64,000 bases of DNA from Fidelibacterota bacterium (lineage in GTDB: Bacteria > Fidelibacterota > Fidelibacteria > Fidelibacterales > Fidelibacteraceae): NCBI GenBank assembly GCA_028699915.1, contig JAQVTR010000005.1:1-64000 (forward strand), written 5' to 3'. Below, one piece after another: positions 8,932-18,415 of the stretch. The stretch's first letter is position 1. Each line of letters begins with the position of its first letter. The translations under genes and the position numbers were made by a program. The notes below the pieces were generated by a model that worked only from the letters and a program-made list of their open reading frames with translations, searched no databases and had not been told where the DNA came from.

Positions 8932-10008
8932 ATGGAACATTATTACAGTGTCATACTGGCAGGCGGTGTCGGTAAGCGTTTTTGGCCTCTGAGCCGGAAA
9001 AAACATCCCAAGCAGCTGCTCGATATCGTCGGCAGTAAAAGCATGATAAATCTTACTATTGAACGCCTCAGCCGTTTGAGTCCGCTGGACCATATTTACA
9101 TTATGACCAACCGTGAACAGGCGGACCTGATCATGGCACAGAACAGTTCGCTCCGCCCGGAAAATTTCATTATAGAGCCGTCGGGCAGGAACACCGCGCC
9201 GGCGATCGGTCTGGCTGCTATGCATCTGCTCCGCCGTGATCCCCAGGCGGTCATGGGTGTATTCCCGGCGGATCACCTGATTCAGAATACCAAACATTTT
9301 TCGGCGGACATGCGTGCGGCGATCGATTCCGCCTGCCGGCACCGCGCCCTGTTCACCTTTGGCATCCAGCCGGATTATCCCGCCACCGGTTATGGCTATA
9401 TCCAGGTCGAAAAAGACGAGCTTCCCGGAGAAAACAATATTTACCGCGTAAAGACCTTTGCCGAAAAACCGGACCCGGAAACGGCCAAAATGTTTTTAAA
9501 ATCGGGGGAATTTCTCTGGAACAGCGGAATGTTCGTATGGCAGGCTCAGCTGATCATCGATAAGATCAACCGTTATTTGCCCGACACGGGGCATATCTTG
9601 AGCGAGATCGGGAAAAGCATCGGAAATGACACGTACAAACGTAATATAGCCCGCCTTTGGAAGACCATTCAGCCAATTTCGATCGATTACGGCATTCTGG
9701 AACAATCTACGCGCATCAACGTGATCAAGGCAAGTTTTGACTGGAGTGATGTGGGAAGCTGGGACACCATCTACAAGATCGAGAACAAGGACAAAAACCG
9801 GAATGTGATCCGTGCCAAAGGGTTGCTGTTACACTCCAGCGGAAATTATGTCTACACCAAGGGACTCAAGGTCTTTGGTCTCGGTATCAAAAACCTGGTC
9901 ATTGTGGAAAACGAGGGAGTCCTGCTGATCCTTCCCCGTTCCGAATCGGAAAAAATCAAAGAGCTGGTTGACTCGTTGCCCCTTGTCGGGGAAGAGGATC
10001 TTTTATAA
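8932..10008 (+). CDS. manC: Mannose-1-phosphate guanylyltransferase
   Basis: A 358-residue nucleotidyltransferase making GDP-mannose from mannose-1-phosphate and GTP for glycan synthesis. The N-terminal signature ILAGGVGKRFWPLSR and KHPKQLL is diagnostic; FAEKPDPE near residue 165 is the sugar-phosphate site, and FLWNSGMFVW follows. The length equals the transferase domain alone, so there is no fused phosphomannose isomerase domain. GAGCGAGG precedes the ATG at 8932. The following small gene starts 4 bases after the stop. Confidence 0.93.
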   Translation: MEHYYSVILAGGVGKRFWPLSRKKHPKQLLDIVGSKSMINLTIERLSRLSPLDHIYIMTNREQADLIMAQNSSLRPENFIIEPSGRNTAPAIGLAAMHLLRRDPQAVMGVFPADHLIQNTKHFSADMRAAIDSACRHRALFTFGIQPDYPATGYGYIQVEKDELPGENNIYRVKTFAEKPDPETAKMFLKSGEFLWNSGMFVWQAQLIIDKINRYLPDTGHILSEIGKSIGNDTYKRNIARLWKTIQPISIDYGILEQSTRINVIKASFDWSDVGSWDTIYKIENKDKNRNVIRAKGLLLHSSGNYVYTKGLKVFGLGIKNLVIVENEGVLLILPRSESEKIKELVDSLPLVGEEDLL

Positions 10009-10011
10009 CTT

Positions 10012-10266
10012 ATGAAACCGAAACGTCTTCTGGAAATCATCGGCGCTTTTCTTGAAAAACAGAATATTGATATTATTTACGGAACCGGTGCTTTTACGGG
10101 AGGTTTTTGTATTATCAATGAAAATCCGGTCGTTGTCATTAACCGGCGTTCACCGCTTGAGGAACAGCTGCGTATCTGTATTTCGGTGGTGCTGGAACAA
10201 GGCTTTGATTATTCCGGTCTGAGGAATGAGGTCCGCCAATACATCAAACGCTTTGCCGGCGCCTGA
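10012..10266 (+). CDS. Small conserved-looking hypothetical protein
   Basis: An 84-residue soluble protein starting 4 bases after manC, so probably translated from the same transcript. Features: an amphipathic N-terminal helix (KRLLEIIGAFLEK), a Gly-rich centre (YGTGAFTGGFCIINE), a beta strand PVVVINRRSP, and a helical C-terminus. The pattern GGxC...VVINxRxPLEEQLR resembles a short uncharacterised family of similar size that I recall from FCB genomes, but I cannot name it. It lacks an HExxH metal-binding motif. Function unknown. Confidence 0.6.
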   Translation: MKPKRLLEIIGAFLEKQNIDIIYGTGAFTGGFCIINENPVVVINRRSPLEEQLRICISVVLEQGFDYSGLRNEVRQYIKRFAGA

Positions 10267-10272
10267 AAGGCA

Positions 10273-10965
10273 CTATTTGATCAGCTTGTCCGGATAATTG
10301 CTGAAAAAACCGTCTACGCCCATTGCACGCAAACGGGCTGCCTCCGGTGCGTTGTCTACCGTCCATACGTAGACCTTTAATCCCCCCTTGTGAACGCGCT
10401 TTACCCATTCGGGACGGATATGTTCCGCGCTGAGGTTTGCGGCAAAGGGTTTAAGCAGCCGTATCTTCCGTTTCATTCCCCGTGGTTTTTTTGCAAATAG
10501 CAGAGCAATGGGTATTTCAGGCATGATCTCGTGAAAGCGCCGCAGTTCGCGAAAACGGAATGCGGACACAAAAAAATCCTCCAGCTTCCAGCTGCCGGTA
10601 CGGATACTGTTGCGGAGGATCGAAGCAACCGGCAGCGCCATCTTTCGTCCTTTCAGCTCAATGTTGACGGCACAGCGTGCGTCAAGCAGATCCAGGACCT
10701 CTTTCAAAGTAGGGATTACTTCGCCGTTTCCGGCATCCAGTTTGCGCAGTTCCGCGAGTTTTTTTCTGCGGAGTATTCCGTTCTGACCGGTAATGCGTTT
10801 CAAACGGCGGTCATGAAAAACCAGGACCTCGCGGCTGCGGCAGAGCTGAACATCGCATTCAACGGCGTCGACTTTCAGATCCAAGGCTTTACGGAAGGCG
10901 GCAAGGGTGTTTTCCGGGGCGTATCCGGAAACGCCGCGGTGTGCGATGACGGTAAATTTACGCAT
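10273..10965 (-). CDS. Glycerophosphodiester phosphodiesterase
   Basis: A 230-residue GDPD-family enzyme that would hydrolyse glycerophosphodiesters to glycerol-3-phosphate and an alcohol. The N-terminus has the catalytic HRG (His9-Arg10) and PENT, then the metal-binding AVECDVQLC and [11 protein letters not shown], with later NIELKG and VWTVDN segments normal for the family. The start at 10965 is chosen because CCGGAGGG lies directly upstream and the HRG is then at its usual distance. No signal peptide is seen, so it is probably cytoplasmic. It overlaps the galE 3' end by 8 bases. Confidence 0.9.
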   Translation of the reverse strand: MRKFTVIAHRGVSGYAPENTLAAFRKALDLKVDAVECDVQLCRSREVLVFHDRRLKRITGQNGILRRKKLAELRKLDAGNGEVIPTLKEVLDLLDARCAVNIELKGRKMALPVASILRNSIRTGSWKLEDFFVSAFRFRELRRFHEIMPEIPIALLFAKKPRGMKRKIRLLKPFAANLSAEHIRPEWVKRVHKGGLKVYVWTVDNAPEAARLRAMGVDGFFSNYPDKLIK

Positions 10966-11974
10966 ATCCCTCCGGATTGTTTTTCTGCCAGTTCCAGGCA
11001 TCCCGGGCCATATCCTCAAGCGTCCGGAAGGCTTTCCAGCCGAGCTGTTTTTCCGCCTTATGCACATCCGCATAGGAGGCGGCAATATCTCCGGGGCGGT
11101 GCCCGACAATGGTATAGGGGATCTTGATCCCATTGACCTTTTCAAATGCACGGATCAGCTCCAGCACGCTGTATCCGCGTCCGGTTCCCAAATTATAGAT
11201 CGCGGTGCCTTTTTGCTGAACGGCGGCTTCCAGCGCCCGCACATGACCCTCGGCCAAATCCATGACATGGATATAATCACGTACGCCGGTGCCGTCCCTT
11301 GTCGGATAATCGTTTCCAAAAACGCGGAGTTCGTTCAGGCGACCTACCGCCACCTGGGAAACATAGGGCATCAGATTGTTGGGAATCCCGCGGGGATCTT
11401 CTCCGATCCGGCCGCTGGGATGGGCTCCCGCAGGATTGAAATAACGCAGCAGGGTTACCTGCCAGGAGGAATCTGCAAGGCAGAGATCACGCAAAATTTG
11501 CTCGATAAACAATTTTGTATGGCCGTAGGGATTGGTTGCAGAAGTCGGTGCATCCTCGGTAAAGGGCACTCTGTTCGTCATGCCGTATACGGTCGCGGAG
11601 GAGCTGAACACCAGGGTCCTAACCGCAGCTTCCCGCATCACCTCAGCCAGGACGATGCTTCCGTAGACATTATTGTGATAATAATCCAGCGGTTTTTCAA
11701 CGGATTCGCCGACCGCCTTATAACCCGCAAAATGGATCACAGCGGAAATATCGTGTCCGCCAAAGATCTTCAGCAAGGCTTTCCGGTCGCAGATGTCGGT
11801 CTGATAGAAAAGCACTTTTTTCCCGGTCAGAATCTCAACGCGGTTCAGTGCCTCGCGCTTACTGTTACAGAGATTATCAACCACGATGACCGGATATCCG
11901 GCTTCAAGCAGGGCAAGGCAGGTATGGCTTCCGATGTATCCCGCGCCCCCTGTGACCAAAATACTTTTTTTCAT
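10958..11974 (-). CDS. galE: UDP-glucose 4-epimerase
   Basis: A 338-residue short-chain dehydrogenase-fold epimerase interconverting UDP-glucose and UDP-galactose. The NAD-binding motif TGGAGYIGS is at residues 8-16; the catalytic Ser region is FSSSATVYG and the YxxxK pair is YGHTK. The segments [13 protein letters not shown] and [10 protein letters not shown] are typical of GalE. AAGGA lies about ten bases upstream of the ATG. Together with manC it suggests a local set for nucleotide-sugar supply. Confidence 0.94.
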   Translation of the reverse strand: MKKSILVTGGAGYIGSHTCLALLEAGYPVIVVDNLCNSKREALNRVEILTGKKVLFYQTDICDRKALLKIFGGHDISAVIHFAGYKAVGESVEKPLDYYHNNVYGSIVLAEVMREAAVRTLVFSSSATVYGMTNRVPFTEDAPTSATNPYGHTKLFIEQILRDLCLADSSWQVTLLRYFNPAGAHPSGRIGEDPRGIPNNLMPYVSQVAVGRLNELRVFGNDYPTRDGTGVRDYIHVMDLAEGHVRALEAAVQQKGTAIYNLGTGRGYSVLELIRAFEKVNGIKIPYTIVGHRPGDIAASYADVHKAEKQLGWKAFRTLEDMARDAWNWQKNNPEGYA

Positions 11975-12046
11975 GAAGATGAATCCTTCTAAACTCCAAA
12001 GTTAGGGTTTTCGGCAAATAAAAGCAACCCCTTTGTTCGGGCCTGG

Positions 12047-12062
12047 CCGGGCGCTTGCCCGG
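12047..12062. other. GC-rich hairpin in galE/P-loop gene intergenic region
   Basis: CCGGGC pairs with GCCCGG around a GCTT loop. No T-tract follows, so a terminator is doubtful. The surrounding 211-base gap between divergent genes shows no other clear signal apart from the AAGGAGA ribosome-binding site before 12186. Confidence 0.35.
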
Positions 12063-12185
12063 GAAGTTGCGGATTCTGCAGTTTCAGGATCGGTTTATTC
12101 GGCTGCGAAACCGAATTTTGTGTTTTCATTTTCCCGTAAAAATGTTATTTTAAGCAATGAAATAAATGCAATCAAGGAGACGTGT

Positions 12186-12908
12186 ATGAAAGAACATTTT
12201 GAGATCATTATTCTCATGGGACGCCCCGCTGCAGGAAAATCGGAGGTCATCGATTATTTAAAAAAAACACCGGTCAAAGAGCGCCTGCAGCGTTTTCACA
12301 TCAATCATTTTGAGGAGATCGATGATTTTCCGATGTTGTGGACCTGGTTTGAAGAGGATGCGATTTTGGAAAAGATCCTCAACAAACCGCGCATTCATAC
12401 GGACAGGGAAGGATATTTTCTCTATCAGTATCAATGGGATCTGCTGATCGAGCGCATTTCTATGGAATACCAGAAAAAGCTGCGCGATGAAGGTTATGCG
12501 GAGAACACCACCACCATCCTTGAATTCAGCCGCGGCGCCGAGCATGGGGGCTATGCCTCATCTTTCCGCCATTTGTCCGAAGATATTCTGAAAAAAGCCT
12601 GTGTGCTGTACATTGACGTGCCCTATGAGGAATCTCTGCGCAAGAACCGCCGCCGTTACAATCCCAAACGTCCGGATTCCATTCTGGAACACGGTTTGCC
12701 GGATCACAAACTTGAACGGATGTACAAAGAGATCGACTGGGAAACGTTCCGCGGCGAGGACCCGGAATTCATCCTTTTCGACGGGCACAAAATCCCCTAT
12801 ACGGTACTGCACAATATGCCGGAAATCACCAATGATTTTGCCAAACTCGGACCCGCTCTGGACACCTGTTTCGGCAAGCTTTGGCAGATCCGGAAAAAAG
12901 CGAAATAA
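12186..12908 (+). CDS. P-loop NTPase/kinase-like protein of unknown function
   Basis: A 240-residue soluble protein with a perfect Walker A (GRPAAGKS, residues 12-19) close to the N-terminus, as in nucleotide or small-molecule kinases. Later motifs include HTDREGYFLYQYQWD, TTILEFSRGAEHGG and VLYIDVPYEESLRKNRRR; the last resembles the lid region of zeta-toxin/AAA_33-like kinases. The start at 12186 is supported by CAAGGAGA and by the position of Walker A; the frame is open further upstream without support. It lies 15 bases before a membrane protein gene and is probably co-expressed with it. Substrate unknown. Confidence 0.7.
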   Translation: MKEHFEIIILMGRPAAGKSEVIDYLKKTPVKERLQRFHINHFEEIDDFPMLWTWFEEDAILEKILNKPRIHTDREGYFLYQYQWDLLIERISMEYQKKLRDEGYAENTTTILEFSRGAEHGGYASSFRHLSEDILKKACVLYIDVPYEESLRKNRRRYNPKRPDSILEHGLPDHKLERMYKEIDWETFRGEDPEFILFDGHKIPYTVLHNMPEITNDFAKLGPALDTCFGKLWQIRKKAK

Positions 12909-12923
12909 AAAAAAGAGGTAATT

Positions 12924-13958
12924 TTGAAAAAACGAACATTCAAACAATTTCTTGCCGATTACAGCATTTGGGGCTTCGCCTTCGGCTATTTTGCCGCATA
13001 TATTCCCTACAGTCTGATGACCAAGATCATGAGCAAGGGACTGCTTCCCTCGCTGGATGGCAAGGGCATGGACGGTTTCAGCATTCTGCCTGTAACCGCC
13101 ATGGCAACACTGGCGACAATGATCATCCTGATCAGCATTCTTGGATGGTGGAAATACGCCAAACACAGCAATGTTTTCGGGTTCAGCGTTCCACATCCCA
13201 CCAAATGGACCATCATGTCGGGTATTTTCACATCGTTGATCATCGGTACCACCACCCTGGCTTATACCTTTGAAGGATTGAGCATCGTCATGGCCATGCT
13301 GCTGATGCGGGGCGGCGTGCTGGTCATCGGACCCATTGTGGATGCGATTACCAAACGCAAGGTCCGCTGGTTTTCCTGGGCCGGCCTGGTAGGCGCCATG
13401 CTGGCGCTTCTGATCAACATTTTTGACGCCAACAATTTCAATATTCCGCTTATGGCCGGACTGGTGATTTTGATTTATCTGTTCAGCTATTTCATGCGCT
13501 TCCAGTTCATGAGCCGAAACGCAAAGTCTGACAGCAAAGAGGTCAATCTTCGGTATTTTGTTGAAGAAACCATGGTTTCCACACCAACCCTGGTGATCAT
13601 CCTGGCCATTTTTGCCCTGTTCAAAGGCAATGTCGGCGACGAGATCCGCATAGGCTGGACCATGCACTGGAATCAGCCCTATCTTTGGGCTCTGATCCTG
13701 ATCGGCGTCATGTCACAGGGAACCGGATTTTTCGGCACGCTGGTCTTTCTGGATAAGAACGAGAACACCTATTGTATTCCGGTCAACCGTTCTTCCAGTA
13801 TTCTGGCTGGTGTAATTGCTTCCTTTTTGCTGGCGCTGTTCCCGGGACAACACCTGCCCGCGACCAGCCAGCTGATTGGCGCGGGGATCATAATCGTATC
13901 GATCCTTTTTCTCAGTATTCCGCCGCTGCTGGATAAAAAGAAAAAACTGGAAGGCTAA
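12924..13958 (+). CDS. DMT-superfamily-like multi-spanning membrane protein
   Basis: A 344-residue integral membrane protein with about ten hydrophobic helices, in the size range of drug/metabolite transporter (EamA-like) permeases. The segment TFEGLSIVMAMLLMRGGVLVIGP resembles the end of the first EamA repeat. A charged cytoplasmic-looking loop (SRNAKSDSKEV) separates the two halves. Its gene follows the P-loop protein gene by 15 bases and ends in a strong terminator, so the two make a two-gene unit. Transported substrate unknown. Confidence 0.65.
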   Translation: MKKRTFKQFLADYSIWGFAFGYFAAYIPYSLMTKIMSKGLLPSLDGKGMDGFSILPVTAMATLATMIILISILGWWKYAKHSNVFGFSVPHPTKWTIMSGIFTSLIIGTTTLAYTFEGLSIVMAMLLMRGGVLVIGPIVDAITKRKVRWFSWAGLVGAMLALLINIFDANNFNIPLMAGLVILIYLFSYFMRFQFMSRNAKSDSKEVNLRYFVEETMVSTPTLVIILAIFALFKGNVGDEIRIGWTMHWNQPYLWALILIGVMSQGTGFFGTLVFLDKNENTYCIPVNRSSSILAGVIASFLLALFPGQHLPATSQLIGAGIIIVSILFLSIPPLLDKKKKLEG

Positions 13959-13964
13959 AATCTC

Positions 13965-13990
13965 AAAGGCAGGTTTTCCTGCCTTTTTTT
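13965..13990 (+). terminator. Intrinsic terminator
   Basis: AAAGGCAGG (13965-13973) pairs with CCTGCCTTT (13978-13986) around TTTT and runs into a T-tract. It ends the P-loop/DMT unit. Confidence 0.9.
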
Positions 13991-14056
13991 ATGAAACATC
14001 TTTTATTTTCTCGTCATTTATTCGAGGAGAACGAAGCCGAGAAAGGGGATTATTCC

Positions 14057-14914
14057 ATGAACCTGCAGCAAGGGATCCATCGAATGAAACGCGGCAGAAT
14101 TGGACTGGCGCTGGGCGGTGGCGGTGCGCTGGGTCTTGCGCATGTCGGTGTTTTGAAAGCGCTGGAGGAATTCGGCATTCACCCCGCGGTTATCAGCGGG
14201 AACAGCGCGGGAGCACTGGTGGGCGGTCTTTATGCATCCGGGATGTCCGTGGAAACGATCATCGAACTTTCCCAGGAACTGGGGGATAATATGTTCGATC
14301 ATTTTAAGATGTCCCTGCGCAGCGGGCTGGTAAGCGCCAAGCATATTCATCACCTTTTACTGGAAATTTTGGGAGATAAACGCATTGAGGACTGTGAGAT
14401 CCCCTTTTACGCCGCAGCTGTCGACCTGAACAGCGGGCGCAATTATTACATCTACCGCGGGCGCATTGCCGACGCCATACGCGCAAGTGTTTCCGTGCCG
14501 GGCATATTTCGGCCTTTTGCCGCAAACGGATTGCTCCTGGTCGATGGCGGAACCCGGGATTCCGTGCCCCTGCGGGCGCTTGAAATGCACCGGCTTTCCC
14601 TGCGAATCGCTGTCGGGCTGCTCAAGACTTCTCTTAACAAAGACTTCCCTGAGCGGCTGGATATCCTTCCCGATACGGAAAAGGAGGAAGGTGAAAAAAA
14701 CGCGACGCCGGGACTGACAAGGATCCTTTCGCGCGCCATGGCAATCAGTTCTACGGAATCAACCTTTAAAAGCATTAAACTCAATCCTCCGGACCTTGCC
14801 CTTTATATCGACATTGCCGACAAGATGAAGATCTGGGATTTCAAACGGCACGAAATGGCCATCGAGGAGGGATACCGGCAGGCCTGCGAGCAGCTAAAGA
14901 AGTATTTTGGTTGA
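14057..14914 (+). CDS. Patatin-like phospholipase
   Basis: A 285-residue patatin-family lipase/esterase (RssA/YlbK type). The oxyanion loop is LALGGGGALGLAHVG, the nucleophile elbow is SGNSAGAL (GxSxG), and the catalytic Asp lies in LLVDGGTRDSVP (DGG), so the Ser-Asp dyad is intact. I choose the ATG at 14057 because GAAAGGGG precedes it; an in-frame ATG at 13991 lies in the T-tract of the upstream terminator. No signal peptide is seen, so it is likely cytoplasmic. Substrate lipid unknown; the phospholipid gene plsY follows. Confidence 0.88.
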   Translation: MNLQQGIHRMKRGRIGLALGGGGALGLAHVGVLKALEEFGIHPAVISGNSAGALVGGLYASGMSVETIIELSQELGDNMFDHFKMSLRSGLVSAKHIHHLLLEILGDKRIEDCEIPFYAAAVDLNSGRNYYIYRGRIADAIRASVSVPGIFRPFAANGLLLVDGGTRDSVPLRALEMHRLSLRIAVGLLKTSLNKDFPERLDILPDTEKEEGEKNATPGLTRILSRAMAISSTESTFKSIKLNPPDLALYIDIADKMKIWDFKRHEMAIEEGYRQACEQLKKYFG

Positions 14915-15013
14915 TAAAAAGCATTGTTTAATTATCTTTCCGGCACTATATTTTTTTAGGTTCCGGCAATGACGGGGGTTAAGCCGGAAACGCAATAAAC
15001 ACAGGAGTGCAGC

Positions 15014-15637
15014 ATGAATTTGTTAAGCATTACCGTTATGATTGCAGCATATTTTATCGGTTCCGTTCCCACGGCCTGGATTATGGGAAAGATCCTGAAA
15101 GGGCGGGAATATGATATCCGCGATTATGGAAGCGGGAACGTCGGAACCACCAATGTGATCCGGAATCTGGGCTGGCCGGCCGGACTGATCACCTTCCTTT
15201 TTGACTCTTTAAAAGGATTTGTCGTCATTTACTGGATCCCGCAACTGATTACACCGCCCTTTGCTCTTGAAACCGCGCAGGTGCTCCTTGGTGCAATAGC
15301 GCTAATCGGTCACACCTTTCCGGTCTATATCGGCTTCCGGGGAGGTAAGGCCGTGGCAACAAGCGTGGGAATTATTTTCGCGTTCAGCTGGCAGATCGGG
15401 CTGATATGCATGGCGGCTTTTATCATCACACTGCTGATATCGCGGCAATCCGGCGTTGCCTCCATGTGCGCCGCGTTTTTCTTTCCCCTCTCAAATCTGG
15501 CATTCCATTTTTTTACGGATTTCAGCATTCCGCCGCAAATGTTGTATTTCAGTATTGCAATTCCCTTCTATATTCTGTTTACTCACCGGGAAAATATCCG
15601 TAAAATACAGACGGGTAAAAATAAAAAGGATTTCTGA
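15014..15637 (+). CDS. plsY: Glycerol-3-phosphate acyltransferase (acyl-phosphate type)
   Basis: A 207-residue membrane protein that acylates glycerol-3-phosphate using acyl-phosphate, the first step of phospholipid synthesis. It shows the PlsY motifs GSVPTAW, RDYGSGNVGTTNVIRNLG, and GHTFPVYIGFRGGKAVATS, with several membrane helices; length is normal. ACAGGAG precedes the ATG. Its TGA shares one base with the ATG of the following NUDIX gene, so translation is probably coupled. Confidence 0.95.
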   Translation: MNLLSITVMIAAYFIGSVPTAWIMGKILKGREYDIRDYGSGNVGTTNVIRNLGWPAGLITFLFDSLKGFVVIYWIPQLITPPFALETAQVLLGAIALIGHTFPVYIGFRGGKAVATSVGIIFAFSWQIGLICMAAFIITLLISRQSGVASMCAAFFFPLSNLAFHFFTDFSIPPQMLYFSIAIPFYILFTHRENIRKIQTGKNKKDF

Positions 15638-16038
15638 TGTTGCAGGTGGTTGCGGGAATCATCGGGATCGGCGACTATTATCTGATCTGTCGCCGGCATG
15701 CGCGTTCAGCACGCTTTCCCTTAAAGTGGGAATTTCCCGGCGGAAAGGTGGAACGCGGCGAGCTTCCTTCCGATGCCCTTGACCGCGAGTTACAGGAAGA
15801 ACTTGGAATTCGTGTCACCCGCAGAGAACCTTTTCTGAGCTACCCTTATCAATATGCCGGAGAGGAACCGTTTGAACTGCTCTTTTACCGCGTCCTGGAA
15901 TACGAGAATACGGTACAGAATCTCCAGTTCAGCAAAATCGCCTGGCTGCGCCTTGAACAGATCCGCAATTACGACCTGCTGGAGGGCGATTTGGCGCTTC
16001 TGGAGAAACTCGAAGCCGATAATCCATTATTGAATTAA
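15637..16038 (+). CDS. NUDIX hydrolase, MutT-like
   Basis: A 133-residue NUDIX pyrophosphohydrolase of MutT size. The full NUDIX box is present: GGKVERGE then RELQEELGI (Gx5Ex7REUxEExGU). The N-terminus VVAGIIGIGDYYLICRR and the end fit (d)CTP/8-oxo-dGTP-cleaning MutT proteins, but the substrate cannot be fixed from sequence. It starts at the plsY stop. Its last 12 bases overlap the 3' end of the convergent gene. Confidence 0.88.
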   Translation: MLQVVAGIIGIGDYYLICRRHARSARFPLKWEFPGGKVERGELPSDALDRELQEELGIRVTRREPFLSYPYQYAGEEPFELLFYRVLEYENTVQNLQFSKIAWLRLEQIRNYDLLEGDLALLEKLEADNPLLN

Positions 16039-18399
16039 ACTGATTTTGCCTTTGTAAAAACGGATAAGCCGTACGCCGGAGCTGCTGCGGGGTTTTTCGG
16101 GTTTAAAGGTAATTTTTCGAATAATGCCATGCTGATCTTCAAGATTCAATAACTGATCCTGAATGTCTTTGGCCGCCGGGCTTCCTTTTTCGATCAGGGT
16201 CATCAGCAGATCCATGCTTTCATAACCGTATATATGGATACGGTTTGGCTGAAGGCCGGTCTTGTCCGTAAAGTTCTTGGCAAAACGGCGCAGCTGAAGA
16301 TCCCGGGAATCCCAGTAATAGTCACTGGCGATGATCATGCTGTCGATATTGGATTTATAGCGTTCCAACAGACTGGTGTTATACCAGTTGCCATCGCCGA
16401 GCAGCTGGGTTTTAAAACGGTTTTTTGCCCATTGCGGCGCAAGGTACTGGATATGATTTTGCGGGATGGGCATATACACCGCATCGATCCCGTATTTTTC
16501 AAAAGGGAACAGATAAGGAAAGAGGACGGTGTCTGTTTTTGCCAGCAGCCAAAGCGCAGATATGGAATCCATATTGGTCAGCTCGATTTTTAGCGAATCC
16601 ACGAATTTCAGATCGATGTAGGGCACGTTCAGGGGAATGTCCTCCCTGAGCGGAGCAAAGGAGTACTGGCCCAGAAAAGATTCGGGGATCGGAACGGGCC
16701 GGTATTCTTCAAGCGCCTCCCAAATCCAGGAGGGCAGGGTGTCGCGCTCAACGGCATCCAGCAGAATACAGATGCTGTCGCTGATCAGGGTGCGGTATTT
16801 TTCCTCAAGCGTGATTTCAGGGGACAGCCAGTGCGCCGAATGGCGGATAAAGACCCGGATCAGAGAATCGGGATTTTCTTGTGCGTTTTCTTCTCGGCTT
16901 CGCAGGATCACGCCATAGATGCCGGGATCGTCGGGCCACAGGGTTTCCAGTAAAAAGGTGGTGTCGGGTTCGTCCGCCCGTTCTTCGTGGATGGCATAAA
17001 CGGAGTCGGTTGTTACATCCGAATAGGAGACCGTGTCCGTAAAGATGCTGTCCAAGGCACTGGTATAGGCGCTGTCGATTGCGCTTTCATCCTGCGGATT
17101 GAAAAATCCGGCTGCCCGGGCCTTATAGAAACCGTTAAGATAGGAAAAATATGCAGGAAGGTATTCGGCTTCATTTTTCAGCGCAGCCAGTTTGTCATTG
17201 ATATCCGTGGGAGTGCCGTTGTACCAAACCTGCTGAACGATCTGTCCGCCGTTGCGTTCCACCCTTTGCGAAAAAGCGCCTGAAATTTCCATTCCGTAAT
17301 CATCCGCCGGTGCCACAATTGCAAAACGCCGGTATTTGAGCGAGTCGGTGCTGTAATCAGCCAGGCTCTCCGCCCGCTGTTTTTGTTCGGGATTCAGCTG
17401 AAAGATCGAATTGCCCATGCGGGTCAGATCGTCAGCGGTAGCGGCCGGCGTGATAAGGGGAACACCCGCATATTCGCAGATCGGCGCCATTGAAACGGCA
17501 ACATCGCTGTTCAGTGGGCCTAAAACGGCGGAGATCCGCTGAATGGCAAGCAACTCCCTCAGATTAACCAGTGCGCGCCGGACATCGCTTTCCGTATCGA
17601 CAATGATCATGTTATAACGTTTCTTGCTGTTTTTTCGGTGCATCTCATATGCCAGCTTGATCCCGTCCAGAAGCTCATTCCCCGTATCGGAAAAACGCCC
17701 GCTCAGCGGCAGCGCGACCGCAATATTGATCTCGGGTCCCCCGGTTTCGTCGCTGCTGATTTTTACCAGGGCTTTTTCCAATTCCTGCAGCTTCAGCCCT
17801 CCCGGCGATGCGGGCGGAAGTGCCTCCAGCGATTGTAGTATGGTCTCTGCCCCCCGGGGATCATCCTGCATCAGGGCCTGTTCGGCGCGCAGCAATGTAA
17901 ACCATTCCATGGCTTCGCCGGCGGGGACCAGCGCCTCGATCATGGCAAGCTCACCGGCATTCATATAATAGCGCGAAAGATCGTTACAGAAAGAACGAAC
18001 ATCATTTTTCAGGGCTTCATCGGCCACAGAAGACAGGACGGAGATTGCAGAGAGCAGGGCGGGAAGGTACTGCTGTTCCCGGGTCAGCGCCTTTGCCCGT
18101 TCAAAGCGCACATCCGGCAGATAGCGGCTGGAAGGAAATTGCTTTTCAAAGCGCCGGCTTTCACTGACAACGCGCTGATTATTTCCAAGCTCGTTTTCGG
18201 AGCGGATGATCATGAAAAGCGATATTGCCGCAAAAACATTGGTCTCGGGCGATTCAGAATCGTAAATATCCCGGAAGACCTGCAGGGATCTGTCGTAAGC
18301 GCCGCGCTTGAAGTGCCGGATACCCTGATCCACCGCGGCACGATCGGCAGCCTGCAGCAGGATTCCCGTCAGCAGCAAAAGCAGCCCGAGTTTCCGCAA
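16027..18399 (-). CDS. Exported TPR plus type-1 periplasmic-binding (LivK/LpoA-like) protein
   Basis: A 790-residue exported protein. A signal peptide (LGLLLLLTGILLQA) is followed by a TPR-like helical region (about residues 25-210: HFKRGAYDRSLQVF, RRFEKQFPSSRYLPDVRFE). From about residue 222 a type-1 periplasmic-binding fold starts (IAVALPLSGRFSDTGNELLDGI...) with GPLNSDVAVSMAPICEYAGVPLITPAAT. A 130-residue Asp/Glu-rich insertion (about 440-570) splits this fold, which resumes near residue 620. TPR followed by a PBP1 fold recalls LpoA, the activator of peptidoglycan synthases, but also plain amino-acid-binding proteins. It follows surE after 16 bases in the porX operon. Confidence 0.75.
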   Translation of the reverse strand: MRKLGLLLLLTGILLQAADRAAVDQGIRHFKRGAYDRSLQVFRDIYDSESPETNVFAAISLFMIIRSENELGNNQRVVSESRRFEKQFPSSRYLPDVRFERAKALTREQQYLPALLSAISVLSSVADEALKNDVRSFCNDLSRYYMNAGELAMIEALVPAGEAMEWFTLLRAEQALMQDDPRGAETILQSLEALPPASPGGLKLQELEKALVKISSDETGGPEINIAVALPLSGRFSDTGNELLDGIKLAYEMHRKNSKKRYNMIIVDTESDVRRALVNLRELLAIQRISAVLGPLNSDVAVSMAPICEYAGVPLITPAATADDLTRMGNSIFQLNPEQKQRAESLADYSTDSLKYRRFAIVAPADDYGMEISGAFSQRVERNGGQIVQQVWYNGTPTDINDKLAALKNEAEYLPAYFSYLNGFYKARAAGFFNPQDESAIDSAYTSALDSIFTDTVSYSDVTTDSVYAIHEERADEPDTTFLLETLWPDDPGIYGVILRSREENAQENPDSLIRVFIRHSAHWLSPEITLEEKYRTLISDSICILLDAVERDTLPSWIWEALEEYRPVPIPESFLGQYSFAPLREDIPLNVPYIDLKFVDSLKIELTNMDSISALWLLAKTDTVLFPYLFPFEKYGIDAVYMPIPQNHIQYLAPQWAKNRFKTQLLGDGNWYNTSLLERYKSNIDSMIIASDYYWDSRDLQLRRFAKNFTDKTGLQPNRIHIYGYESMDLLMTLIEKGSPAAKDIQDQLLNLEDQHGIIRKITFKPEKPRSSSGVRLIRFYKGKISLIQ

Positions 18400-18415
18400 T
18401 GTCCCGGTAATAGCG

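Noticed and set aside
12033-12185. Longer N-terminus of the P-loop protein from 12033
   Set aside because: It has no ribosome-binding site or family-like sequence, crosses a GC hairpin, and the ATG at 12186 has an AAGGAGA site.
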